Made by a program: the position numbers and the translations under genes
The notes under the pieces: generated by a model
Databases searched by the model: none
The model's input: only the letters and a program-made list of their open reading frames with translations
Told to the model about the DNA's origin: nothing
Shown here: positions 1-6,483 of the stretch, one piece after another
How the letters are laid out: every line of letters begins with the position of its first letter
How positions within the stretch are numbered: position 1 is the stretch's first letter
From: Promethearchaeota archaeon
GTDB taxonomy: Archaea > Asgardarchaeota > Lokiarchaeia > Sigynarchaeales > SOKP01
DNA: 6,818 nt
Direction of reading: 5' to 3'
Assembly (NCBI GenBank): GCA_014730295.1
Contig: WJIN01000424.1
Coordinates: 1 to 6,818, forward strand

Positions 1-12
1 AAAAAAATAACC

Positions 13-22
13 TTATAAATAT
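13..22 (+). promoter_or_regulatory. Candidate archaeal TATA box upstream of the membrane protein gene
   Basis: TTATAAATAT stands out in the 110-bp A/T-rich leader. If it is a TATA box, transcription would start near position 45 and leave a leader of about 65 nt before the ATG at 111. No Shine-Dalgarno sequence precedes that ATG. The whole stretch is so A/T-rich that a chance match is quite possible. Confidence 0.3.
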
Positions 23-110
23 TTTGAAATTAGATTTAACAAAATTTATTTTGAATCCTAAATAAAAACAAAATATCAAAATTATTGAATTAATTGTTTA
101 GACACTTATT

Positions 111-1115
111 ATGAAATTCTTTAAGGCACTATTTAATAGAGAAATCGTTAAATTAGGACTTATCCTTTTTCTCACATTTCTTTTGCAATTAATAGGTCCT
201 ATTTTTTTTGCTGATTATCCTATACCAGATGCGAAAGAATATAAAGCTTTAGTAGAATTTTTTAGAGGACAAGGAGCATTCACGGACGCAGGGGTGATAT
301 GGCGGGGGAGAGTATTAGTCCCTCTTATAGCTTCAATTTTTCCATTTGATCCCTTAATCAGTTTAAGAATTGTAAATATTGTCTTTACATTATTCTGTGT
401 AGTCTTTTTTTATCAAATTTTATCATTGCTTAAATTTCGAAATAAAGAAAGATTTTTGGGTATATTTTTATTTATTATAGCAGTCCCCACCATTACCATA
501 GGTTCAACACCTCTAACTGACTCTGCGGGATTATTTTTCGTGGTTTTCTCTATATACCTTTATTTACGATTAGATAATAAACCAAAAAAATTCTTATTAA
601 TAGGAATTATTCTCGCTATTGGAGTTTTTAGCAGAGAATCAGTTTTATTTATTATTCCTGTATTAATTCTTTGGGAAATTATTGAAATAGGAGTTTCAAA
701 GAATATTATAAAAGATATAGCTCTCAAAATTTTATTGATCGGGACATTGCCCTTATTATCATTCATTTTTATTAGAATCTTGGTACCTAAATCGTATCTT
801 TTGGACCAAATTAGCTTTTCACGTTTATTAGAAAATTTAACCGTTGAAACGTTTGAGGCAACTACACTTGCCACAATCGGTCAATTATCTGTGATTCTTA
901 TAATTGGTATTTTTGGGAATTTTACTAAAGTAATCAAGAAGTCCAAAAAGCTTTGGAAATTGATAATAGGTGCTGGAGGTTTTCTTCCAGAGTTAATAAT
1001 GGTGTATCTAATTGGCCCTCCTGGGAATAGGTTTTTCTGGATTTATTTTATATTTGCCATTCCATTCCTTTTATATTCTTTCTCCAATCTTAGGGTTAAG
1101 GATTTAAAGAATTAG
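111..1115 (+). CDS. Multi-pass membrane protein, probable GT-C-fold glycosyltransferase
   Basis: This 334-residue protein is strongly hydrophobic, with about eight or nine likely membrane segments (around residues 13-33, 83-107, 114-131, 136-153, 160-187, 204-224, 257-272, 283-301 and 306-325). A polar loop follows the first segment (about 34-67) and carries PDAKEY (Asp40, Tyr44) and then WRGRVLVPL (65-71). An acidic residue in the first external loop followed by an Arg-x-Leu-x-Pro stretch is typical of GT-C transferases, which move sugars from lipid-phosphate donors on the outer face of the membrane. LTDSAGLFF (135-143) and SRES (174-177) also resemble motifs in uncharacterised proteins of that class. 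This is motif resemblance, so donor and acceptor are unknown and another polytopic protein is possible. The ATG at 111 starts directly with MKFFKALFNR, a short basic N-terminus before the first helix. It lies 92 bp upstream of the transaldolase and may have its own promoter. Confidence 0.55.
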   Translation: MKFFKALFNREIVKLGLILFLTFLLQLIGPIFFADYPIPDAKEYKALVEFFRGQGAFTDAGVIWRGRVLVPLIASIFPFDPLISLRIVNIVFTLFCVVFFYQILSLLKFRNKERFLGIFLFIIAVPTITIGSTPLTDSAGLFFVVFSIYLYLRLDNKPKKFLLIGIILAIGVFSRESVLFIIPVLILWEIIEIGVSKNIIKDIALKILLIGTLPLLSFIFIRILVPKSYLLDQISFSRLLENLTVETFEATTLATIGQLSVILIIGIFGNFTKVIKKSKKLWKLIIGAGGFLPELIMVYLIGPPGNRFFWIYFIFAIPFLLYSFSNLRVKDLKN

Positions 1116-1171
1116 TGCAAATAAGTAAGTATTCGGGAAATCTTTTATCATTATAAATTTAAATTATTAAA

Positions 1172-1180
1172 GATATAATA
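1172..1180 (+). promoter_or_regulatory. Candidate TATA box for the transaldolase-transketolase operon
   Basis: GATATAATA is centred about 31 nt upstream of the ATG at 1208. This is near the spacing expected for a leaderless or almost leaderless archaeal transcript. No Shine-Dalgarno sequence precedes the ATG (context GTTATATTAATCAATATG), which agrees with leaderless initiation. The surrounding gap (1116-1207) is A/T-rich and other TATA-like matches exist, for example near 1151-1160. Confidence 0.35.
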
Positions 1181-1207
1181 GAACTAAATACTGTTATATT
1201 AATCAAT

Positions 1208-1867
1208 ATGAAGTTTTTTATAGATACAGCGAATTTAGATCAAATAACGGAGATGCAAGATTTAGGAATTATCGACGGAGTTACTACTAATCCAACCCTA
1301 CTTTCCAGAGAAGGAGCGGAACCTATTGAACAACTTAAGAAGATTTGTAAAATTGTTGAGGGTCCTATAAGTGCTGAGGTTGTAGGATTAAAAACGGAAG
1401 AGATGGTCTCTGAAGCTCGAGAATTAGCCCAAATAGCTCCGAACATAGTAATTAAGATTCCTATGACCAAAGATGGGATAAAAGCGGTGAAGATTTTAGA
1501 GTCCGAGGGGATAAAAACTAATGTGACCCTGGTTTTTTCCCAAAATCAGGTACTTATTGCGGCAAAAGCGGGCGCTTCATATATCAGTCCATTCATCGGC
1601 AGATTGATGGATAATGGACAGAATGAAGTCGATATGCTCAGAGAAACCATGGAAATTATCAATGCGTATGACTTTAAATCTGAGATTATCGTGGCATCAG
1701 TGCGAAATGCTCGTCATGTTATTGAAGCAGCTAAAATCGGTGCCCATATCTCCACAATTCCCTTCGGAGTATTAGAAAAAATGTTTAAACATCCGCGGAC
1801 AGATGAGGGTTTGAAGGCTTTTCTGAAAGATTGGGAGAAATTACAAACCCAGCTGAAAAATCAATAA
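1208..1867 (+). CDS. tal: Transaldolase, small TalC/MipB-type (transaldolase rather than fructose-6-phosphate aldolase signature)
   Basis: Transaldolase moves a dihydroxyacetone unit between fructose-6-P plus erythrose-4-P and sedoheptulose-7-P plus glyceraldehyde-3-P in the cytoplasmic non-oxidative pentose phosphate pathway. The 219-residue length is normal for the small single-domain (beta/alpha)8 class. Visible motifs are FIDTANL with Asp6, GVTTNPT (24-30), VIKIPMT with the Schiff-base lysine Lys83, TNVTLVFS (104-111), SPFIGRLMD (127-135, Arg132) and VASVRN (162-167). Two positions separate transaldolases from the related fructose-6-phosphate aldolases: E. coli aldolase has Gln59 and Tyr131, and the equivalents here are Glu57 and Phe129, as in true transaldolases. 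The ATG at 1208 gives the canonical N-terminus. It is the first gene of a tight block, with only 17 bp to the next ATG and then the two transketolase subunits, which use the same sugar phosphates. Confidence 0.93.
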   Translation: MKFFIDTANLDQITEMQDLGIIDGVTTNPTLLSREGAEPIEQLKKICKIVEGPISAEVVGLKTEEMVSEARELAQIAPNIVIKIPMTKDGIKAVKILESEGIKTNVTLVFSQNQVLIAAKAGASYISPFIGRLMDNGQNEVDMLRETMEIINAYDFKSEIIVASVRNARHVIEAAKIGAHISTIPFGVLEKMFKHPRTDEGLKAFLKDWEKLQTQLKNQ

Positions 1868-1884
1868 TTTTTTCTTTCTTGATT

Positions 1885-2868
1885 ATGGATTTAGAAGAGA
1901 TAAAAAAGTGGAATAATCAGAAGATCTTAATCATCGGAGAATCCTTAGTCGATAAATATATTTTCGGATATGCAGATAGGATCTCTCCGGATGCTCCAGT
2001 CCCCAATATTAAAGTAGAGGAAACCGAAACTTTTATAGGTGCCATAGGGCTTGTCCTAAAATTCATTAAATCCTTAGGTGGTATTCCCGAAATTTGTACT
2101 ATTATTGGGAATGATTATGAAGGGAATTTCTTCTATAAAAAAATTGAAGAATTAAAATTAGATCTATCTGGTATAATAATTGACGATTCTATCAATACCC
2201 CCCAGATAACCCGTATTAAATCAATGAATCAACACCTCCTTAGATTGGAAACTGATTATAAACAGAATATTTCTTCTGAAGTTATTGAACAATTTTATGA
2301 AAAGATAGAATCTCAGAGAAAAGATTTGGGAGCAATTATTATTCTTGACTATGGAATTGGAGAATTATTTGAAGATGTCTTCATTCAAAATCTCTTGAAC
2401 AAAATCAAAAAAACCTATCCTAAAGTCCCCATAATAGCCAGACCGAATCTTGATAATTATTACCTATATGAAAATACTGATCTCATACGAATGAACTTAT
2501 TAAAAGCACTTCACACCCTCTCAATTGATTGCTGTACAGATACGAGTGTCTCTATAGTGGGAAAAAGAATTATAAATACCTCAAAATGTAAGAATGTTTT
2601 GCTAAATCATATTGAATCTGACTCATATTTGTTTTTTCAAGATAAAGAAAAGTTTGAGAGATATCCTTCATTTTTAAACACCCGAATAAGGAGTTTTGTG
2701 TCTGTAGGGAGTGTTATTATGGCGATATTAGGACTCTCTTATGCGGCGGGATTCCCAGTTGAGAAGGCAGTCGACTTTGCTTTAAAAGGAGCGTCACTTT
2801 CAGCTATATTGCCTCCTATTCAATTTTTCAATCAAGCCGATCTCTTAGAGTACCTAAGTAGAGATTGA
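1885..2868 (+). CDS. RfaE/HldE-like PfkB-fold protein, probable pseudokinase
   Basis: This 327-residue protein resembles the N-terminal kinase domain of HldE/RfaE (D-glycero-beta-D-manno-heptose-7-phosphate kinase). It has KILIIGESLVDKYIFG (13-28), the family hallmark RISPDAPVP (32-40), a sugar-lid region with QHLLRLE (116-122) and ILDYGIGEL (153-161), and the C-terminal SYAAGFPVEKAVDFAL (285-300). Key catalytic motifs are missing. PGGAANVA reads FIGAIGLV (50-57). The TPN strand reads RMN (202-204). The nucleotide-site TRxExG region reads NHIESD (241-246). The GAGD anion hole/catalytic-base motif reads SVGS (273-276), so the catalytic Asp is Ser276. No nucleotidyltransferase domain follows. 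The frame is intact, so this is not a decayed gene. It probably has a non-kinase or regulatory role, or an altered chemistry. The ATG at 1885 is preferred over an upstream in-frame TTG at 1831, which would overlap the transaldolase end and add an 18-residue tail unlike the family. No Shine-Dalgarno sequence is seen. Confidence 0.8.
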   Translation: MDLEEIKKWNNQKILIIGESLVDKYIFGYADRISPDAPVPNIKVEETETFIGAIGLVLKFIKSLGGIPEICTIIGNDYEGNFFYKKIEELKLDLSGIIIDDSINTPQITRIKSMNQHLLRLETDYKQNISSEVIEQFYEKIESQRKDLGAIIILDYGIGELFEDVFIQNLLNKIKKTYPKVPIIARPNLDNYYLYENTDLIRMNLLKALHTLSIDCCTDTSVSIVGKRIINTSKCKNVLLNHIESDSYLFFQDKEKFERYPSFLNTRIRSFVSVGSVIMAILGLSYAAGFPVEKAVDFALKGASLSAILPPIQFFNQADLLEYLSRD

Positions 2869-2893
2869 ATAGTTAAATATTTTAAAAGAAAAA

Positions 2894-3748
2894 ATGTCTG
2901 TTAGCGACCAGCAAGAAAAAGAATTAACAAAAGAAATCTTGAAAATTAAGAAAGATATCCTAAAGATGATTTATAAAGCCCAATCAGGACACCCGGGAGG
3001 ATCTCTTTCTTGCGCGAGTCTGCTATATCTCCTCTACACACAAATCCTTAAAATCGATCATCAAAATCCTAATTGGGAAGAGAGAGATATTTTTATACTA
3101 AGTAAAGGACACGCTGCACCCGCGCTCTATGCGGTATTATCGGAAATCGGATATATTAATAGAAAGGATTTATTCACTTTACGAGAATTTGGTTCAACTC
3201 TTCAAGGTCATCCCGTAAAAAACAAAGATATAGGGATTGAAGTCTCAACCGGATCCTTAGGAATGGGATTATCTATCGGATTAGGATGCGCCTTAGCAGC
3301 TAAATTGGATCAGGCTGATAGACGGATTTATGTATTATTGGGGGATGGAGAATTAAATGAAGGGGCAATATGGGAAGCTGCAATGGCTGCCAGTCATTTT
3401 AAATTGGATAATTTAACAGCTATAGTTGATCGTAATGGTATTCAAATTGATGGTTCAACCGAAGAAATCATGGCTTTAGAACCACTTGCTGAAAAGTGGA
3501 GGGCCTTTGGGTGGCACACGTTTGAGGTTGATGGTGCTAATTTTAAGGCTTTAAAAAATAGCTTTGAAAACGCTAAAAAAATAATACAGAGACCTTCTGT
3601 TATTATTTCTTATTTAACTAAGGGTTCTGATGTATCTTTTATGGAACATACGAGAAAATACCATGGAAGGCCTCCAAATAAAGAGGAGTACAAAGGCGCT
3701 ATTGAAGAAATTGAGACCCTAATCAAGAAATTAAATGAGGAGATTTAA
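2894..3748 (+). CDS. Transketolase, N-terminal (thiamine diphosphate-binding) subunit
   Basis: This is the first half of a split transketolase, which moves two-carbon ketol units between sugar phosphates using thiamine diphosphate (ThDP) and a divalent metal. It has 284 residues, usual for the stand-alone N-terminal subunit. Motifs are SGHPGGSLSCA (31-41, His33), SKGHAAPALYA (70-80, His73), the STGSLGMGLSIGLG stretch (118-131), and the ThDP/metal motif GDGELNEGAIWE (150-161) closed by DRNGIQ (179-184, Asn181). The C-terminal YHGRPP (256-261) supplies the His found in the substrate channel. All expected ThDP-domain residues are present, so the subunit should be functional with its partner. The gene begins 25 bp after the RfaE-like gene and ends exactly where the C-terminal subunit starts. 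An A-rich leader (AAAAGAAAAA) stands in place of a clear Shine-Dalgarno sequence. Confidence 0.95.
   Translation: MSVSDQQEKELTKEILKIKKDILKMIYKAQSGHPGGSLSCASLLYLLYTQILKIDHQNPNWEERDIFILSKGHAAPALYAVLSEIGYINRKDLFTLREFGSTLQGHPVKNKDIGIEVSTGSLGMGLSIGLGCALAAKLDQADRRIYVLLGDGELNEGAIWEAAMAASHFKLDNLTAIVDRNGIQIDGSTEEIMALEPLAEKWRAFGWHTFEVDGANFKALKNSFENAKKIIQRPSVIISYLTKGSDVSFMEHTRKYHGRPPNKEEYKGAIEEIETLIKKLNEEI
3737..3742 (+). promoter_or_regulatory. Shine-Dalgarno site for the C-terminal transketolase subunit
   Basis: GAGGAG lies 6 nt before the ATG at 3749, inside the last codons of the N-terminal subunit. It is the only strong Shine-Dalgarno match among the gene starts in this window. It fits translational coupling of two subunits that must be made in equal amounts. 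Confidence 0.6.
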
Positions 3749-4681
3749 ATGCCTGAATTTTCCCTAAGAGACACCTTCGGAGAGTCTCTGGTAGAATATG
3801 GGAGTCAGAATGAAGATATTGTTGTTTTAGATGCGGATTTATCCTCTTCCACAAGGACATATAAATTTGCGGAAAAATTTCCCAATCGATTTTTCAATTT
3901 CGGTATCGCAGAACAAAATATGGTTGGTGCTGCGATGGGATTTGCAATTTCTAGAAAAATCCCAATTGTAAGCGGTTTTGCGATTTTTACCATTGGAAGG
4001 GCGTGGGAATTTATTAGAATGGCGTGTCATGATAATTTAAATATCAAATTCGTCACTACCCACGCAGGGTTTGTCGGAGAGGACGGAAGTTCTCATAACG
4101 CATTGGAAGATTTAAGCATTATGGCAAGCTTACCTAATCTCAACATTTTGGTGCCTTGTGATAGTGCCGAACTTCGAAGTATGTTAAAATATGCCATTAA
4201 TAAAGACGGACCCTACTATATTAGACTCCCCAGAAGCTCTTTAACGCAGATTCATAAGCAGAATTACAACTATTCAAAAAACCAAATAGATGTCATAAAA
4301 AATGGGAAAGATCTGTGTATTATCGGTACAGGATATGGCACCAGTTTCGCAAATGAAAATCTTGATAAACTGACCCAAAAATATGACATCTCAATTAAGC
4401 TTATTAATCTCTCAACGGTCAAACCGATTCCAATAGAAAAATTGCTGAATGAGCTTAAAGATATTGACAAAGTTTTGGTTATTGAAGAACATAATCTATA
4501 TTGCGGTGTTAGTAGCATACTTGCAAGGTATTTTTCCCTGAGGTCTCCGAAATTGATTAAATCGATAGGAATTCATAATACTTTTGGAGAATCGGGTAAA
4601 CGAGAAAAAATTTTAGAAAATTACGGATTTTCATATAGGAATATTGAAGAGAAAATCGCAAAAATCTTAAATCGAAAATAA
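3749..4681 (+). CDS. Transketolase, C-terminal (pyrimidine-binding) subunit
   Basis: This is the second half of the split transketolase, with 310 residues comprising the pyrimidine-binding domain (about 5-165) and the C-terminal transketolase domain (about 185-305). LDADLSSST (27-35) opens the domain. FGIAEQNMVGAAMG (51-64) carries the catalytic Glu55 that activates the ThDP aminopyrimidine. THAGFVGEDGSSHNALED (104-121) gives Asp112 and His116, and YIRLPRSS (157-164) gives the phosphate-binding arginines Arg159 and Arg162. CIIGTGYG (190-197) begins the last domain, followed by VIEEHNLYCG (249-258). The ATG follows the stop of the preceding subunit with no intervening base, and a GAGGAG site sits just upstream. 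The two products should form an alpha2beta2 enzyme. By sequence alone, a related two-subunit 1-deoxyxylulose-5-P synthase-like or sulfosugar transketolase activity cannot be fully excluded, but adjacency to transaldolase favours ordinary transketolase. Confidence 0.95.
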   Translation: MPEFSLRDTFGESLVEYGSQNEDIVVLDADLSSSTRTYKFAEKFPNRFFNFGIAEQNMVGAAMGFAISRKIPIVSGFAIFTIGRAWEFIRMACHDNLNIKFVTTHAGFVGEDGSSHNALEDLSIMASLPNLNILVPCDSAELRSMLKYAINKDGPYYIRLPRSSLTQIHKQNYNYSKNQIDVIKNGKDLCIIGTGYGTSFANENLDKLTQKYDISIKLINLSTVKPIPIEKLLNELKDIDKVLVIEEHNLYCGVSSILARYFSLRSPKLIKSIGIHNTFGESGKREKILENYGFSYRNIEEKIAKILNRK

Positions 4682-4684
4682 TAA

Positions 4685-4700
4685 TAGAAAGAGATTTCTA
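4685..4700 (+). terminator. Hairpin with GAGA tetraloop after the transketolase operon
   Basis: TAGAAA and TTTCTA form a perfect 6-bp stem closed by a GAGA (GNRA-type) loop on the plus strand, beginning 4 nt after the stop codon. No long U-tract follows at once, so it may stabilise the 3' end of the transcript or work with the next hairpin rather than being a classical terminator. Confidence 0.4.
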
Positions 4701-4707
4701 ATAAAGA

Positions 4708-4731
4708 ACCCTATTATTATCGAATTAGGGT
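4708..4731. terminator. Possible bidirectional terminator between convergent operons
   Basis: ACCCTA (4708-4713) and TAGGGT (4726-4731) can pair across a 12-nt loop in the 53-bp gap between the convergent stop codons. On the plus strand it is followed by ATTTTAATTT, and on the minus strand by TTCTTTATTAG. Archaeal termination relies mainly on T-rich tracts, so the T-rich sequence on both sides matters as much as the stem. The 12-nt loop makes the stem weak. Confidence 0.35.
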
Positions 4732-4734
4732 ATT

Positions 4735-5268
4735 TTAATTTGGAATATACTTTTTCTCTTTCAACCATTTCAAAATCTTTTCTTTGCTTTCATTAACCGT
4801 TTCTTTTTCTGTATAAATTATGATATCCGAATCATCGGGTTCCTCAAATGGGTCATCATATCCCGTAAAATTCTCGATTTCTCCCGCCTTTGCTTTTGCC
4901 CACATCCCTTTCACATCACGTTCAGCGCATATTTCTGGTGATGCTTTTATATATACGAGAATAAATTCACCAATCTCCTCTCTTGAATTTTTTCGAATAT
5001 TATTATATGGAGAAACAAATGTACATAACACTGCTACACCATTTCGGGTTAAAAGTTTTGCTACGAAAGTCACCCGTTCGATATTTAGTCGTCTATCTTC
5101 CTTAGAAAACCCCAGATCTTTTGTCAAGCTTTTTCGGACAATATCGCCGTCCAGTCTCTCCACTTTCATTCCTATATTTTTAAGATCTTCAGCTAAAGCA
5201 TCTGCTAGAGTAGTCTTTCCCGAGCAAGGAAGTCCGGTAAACCATAATGTAAAGCCTTTATGTTCCAT
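4735..5268 (-). CDS. cysC: Adenylylsulfate (APS) kinase
   Basis: APS kinase phosphorylates adenosine 5'-phosphosulfate at the 3' position with ATP to give PAPS. The 177-residue size is normal for a stand-alone enzyme. The Walker A loop is GLPCSGKTT (12-20). LDGDIVRKSL (39-48) and GFSKEDRRLNIER (53-65) form the APS site. FVSPYNNIR (84-92) holds the conserved Ser86. ERDVKGMWAKAKAGEI (116-131) and NFTGYDDPFEEP (133-144) are the C-terminal APS-binding and lid regions. All look intact. The ATG at 5266-5268 gives the usual short N-terminus before the P-loop strand. It is the last gene of the minus-strand set, 43 bp downstream of ATP sulfurylase. That enzyme's unfavourable reaction is pulled forward by this one. 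A TATA-like TTATAAATT sits in the gap but too close to the ATG for a leaderless start, so co-transcription with sat is more likely. Confidence 0.95.
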   Translation of the reverse strand: MEHKGFTLWFTGLPCSGKTTLADALAEDLKNIGMKVERLDGDIVRKSLTKDLGFSKEDRRLNIERVTFVAKLLTRNGVAVLCTFVSPYNNIRKNSREEIGEFILVYIKASPEICAERDVKGMWAKAKAGEIENFTGYDDPFEEPDDSDIIIYTEKETVNESKEKILKWLKEKKYIPN

Positions 5269-5311
5269 TTTTAAAATTAATTTATAATATTTTTTTATTC
5301 TAGTAAGTTAT

Positions 5312-6457
5312 TCAGCAGAATGGATTGTTATATTTTAGAATTACTTCTGCTACTTCTGGTCGCATGACATTTGGTTCGGGGTTTTTACCCGAATTAATCA
5401 TATCTCTGATTCGCGTTCCGCTAAAAAAATCGTGCTTATCGGGCGGATGAGGACAAATTTTGTCATTTACTACAGAATTACATATATTACATCGTGAAAA
5501 TGATCTGAAAAACAATGGTTCTATCCCAAGATCAGGAAAATGCCTGAAAATTTCATGTGCATCATACGGCCCATAAAAATCGCCCACTCCCGCATGATCT
5601 CTCCCAATAATGATGTGATCACACCCATAATTTTTTCTTGCAATCGCATGAAACACAGCCTCTTTAGGACCAGCATATCGCATCTCAGTTTCAAAGATAC
5701 TCAAAACTACACGATTTTCGGGATAATAATTTTCAATTAAAGCTTTATATGATTCGATAATGACCTCATCTAAAAAATCTCCTTCTTTTTTTTTCCCCAT
5801 GACGGGATTAATAAAAAGACCGTCGTTGAAAGTTAAGGCGGCTTTTTGAACGTATTCATGTCCTAAATGGGGAGGATTTCGAGTTTGAAATGCTACTACG
5901 CGATCCCATTTTTTAGTTTTGAATAAGACTCTTGTCTCCAGAGGCTTTAAATCAAGCTCTGGGAAAGGAGGTTTTATTTCATTAATGAGAAAGATATCTC
6001 CTCCTATTAATAAATCCTTTTGCTTCAGAATCTTTCTAACGCCAGGATGTGAGCTATCTGTCGTTCCGTATACTTTCTCCGCAAAATTTTGTTTATCATA
6101 TTTATATATATCTTCAATATTTAAAAGGGCTAAAGGATTATCAATAGAATCCGTGAGAATAACATTATCACCGGCTTTAATATCTGGGATTTCTGATTTA
6201 GATATATCTAAAACGATTGGGATAGGCCACACAATATTACTTTCCAAATACATATGCTCCAAGACGTTAATGGTGTCATTCTCAACCATAAATCCCTCTA
6301 ATGGGCTGAATACACCATAGGAAATATTTTTGATTTCCTTCCAAGTAGATAATTCTACTTGAATGTGTTCGAATTCTCCAATTTCACCAATGAGGCGTTC
6401 TTTTTCTTGTTTAGGCAAGGCTTTATTGATTAAACTTCCACCGTGTGGTTGGATCAT
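5312..6457 (-). CDS. sat: Sulfate adenylyltransferase (ATP sulfurylase)
   Basis: ATP sulfurylase joins ATP and sulfate to make adenosine 5'-phosphosulfate and pyrophosphate. The 381-residue protein is the monodomain Sat type: an N-terminal PUA-like domain (about 1-165) with GVFSPLEGFM (48-57), then the catalytic domain with QTRNPPHLGHE (191-201, the HxxH nucleotide motif), EMRYAGPKEAVFHA (258-271), GRDHAGVGDFYGPY (285-298), SGTRIR (346-351) and MRPEV (365-369). Cys323, Cys326, Cys335 and His337 form a CxxC...CxH zinc ribbon known in many prokaryotic Sat proteins. There is no fused APS kinase domain, which is encoded separately just downstream. The start codon at 6455-6457 is preceded by a purine-rich GGGGAAAAAAATC, at best a weak ribosome site. 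The upstream regulator gene ends 26 bp away, so the two are probably co-transcribed. The enzyme could in principle run backwards in sulfur oxidation, but the APS kinase neighbour points to PAPS synthesis. Confidence 0.96.
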   Translation of the reverse strand: MIQPHGGSLINKALPKQEKERLIGEIGEFEHIQVELSTWKEIKNISYGVFSPLEGFMVENDTINVLEHMYLESNIVWPIPIVLDISKSEIPDIKAGDNVILTDSIDNPLALLNIEDIYKYDKQNFAEKVYGTTDSSHPGVRKILKQKDLLIGGDIFLINEIKPPFPELDLKPLETRVLFKTKKWDRVVAFQTRNPPHLGHEYVQKAALTFNDGLFINPVMGKKKEGDFLDEVIIESYKALIENYYPENRVVLSIFETEMRYAGPKEAVFHAIARKNYGCDHIIIGRDHAGVGDFYGPYDAHEIFRHFPDLGIEPLFFRSFSRCNICNSVVNDKICPHPPDKHDFFSGTRIRDMINSGKNPEPNVMRPEVAEVILKYNNPFC

Positions 6458-6483
6458 GATTTTTTTCCCCTTGAATTTATTTA

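Noticed and set aside
45..66. TTTATTT/AAATAAA inverted repeat with an 8-nt loop in the left leader
   Set aside because: Both arms are A/T only in a very A/T-rich stretch. The stem would be weak and chance matches are expected.
1831..1884. An in-frame TTG start that would lengthen the RfaE-like protein by 18 residues
   Set aside because: It overlaps the transaldolase C-terminus, adds a tail not seen in the family, and a good ATG at 1885 gives a family-like N-terminus.
1885..2868. Treating the RfaE-like gene as a decayed pseudogene
   Set aside because: The frame is open end to end with normal composition and conserved flanking motifs. Only active-site residues have changed, which fits repurposing better than decay.
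4820..5287. A 155-codon plus-strand open frame opposite the APS kinase gene
   Set aside because: It lies antisense to a clear cysC, its product is rich in Ser and Ile with no recognisable motif, and it looks like a complementary-strand shadow.
5919..6320. A 133-codon plus-strand open frame opposite ATP sulfurylase
   Set aside because: It is antisense to a well-conserved Sat region and has no recognisable domain, so it is a shadow.
1208..6457. Sulfoglycolysis (sulfoquinovose breakdown) by transaldolase or a split sulfo-transketolase, suggested by the nearby sulfur genes
   Set aside because: The enzymes show ordinary transaldolase and transketolase motifs, no sulfoquinovosidase, isomerase or sulfosugar dehydrogenase is present, and the sulfur genes make PAPS on the opposite strand.
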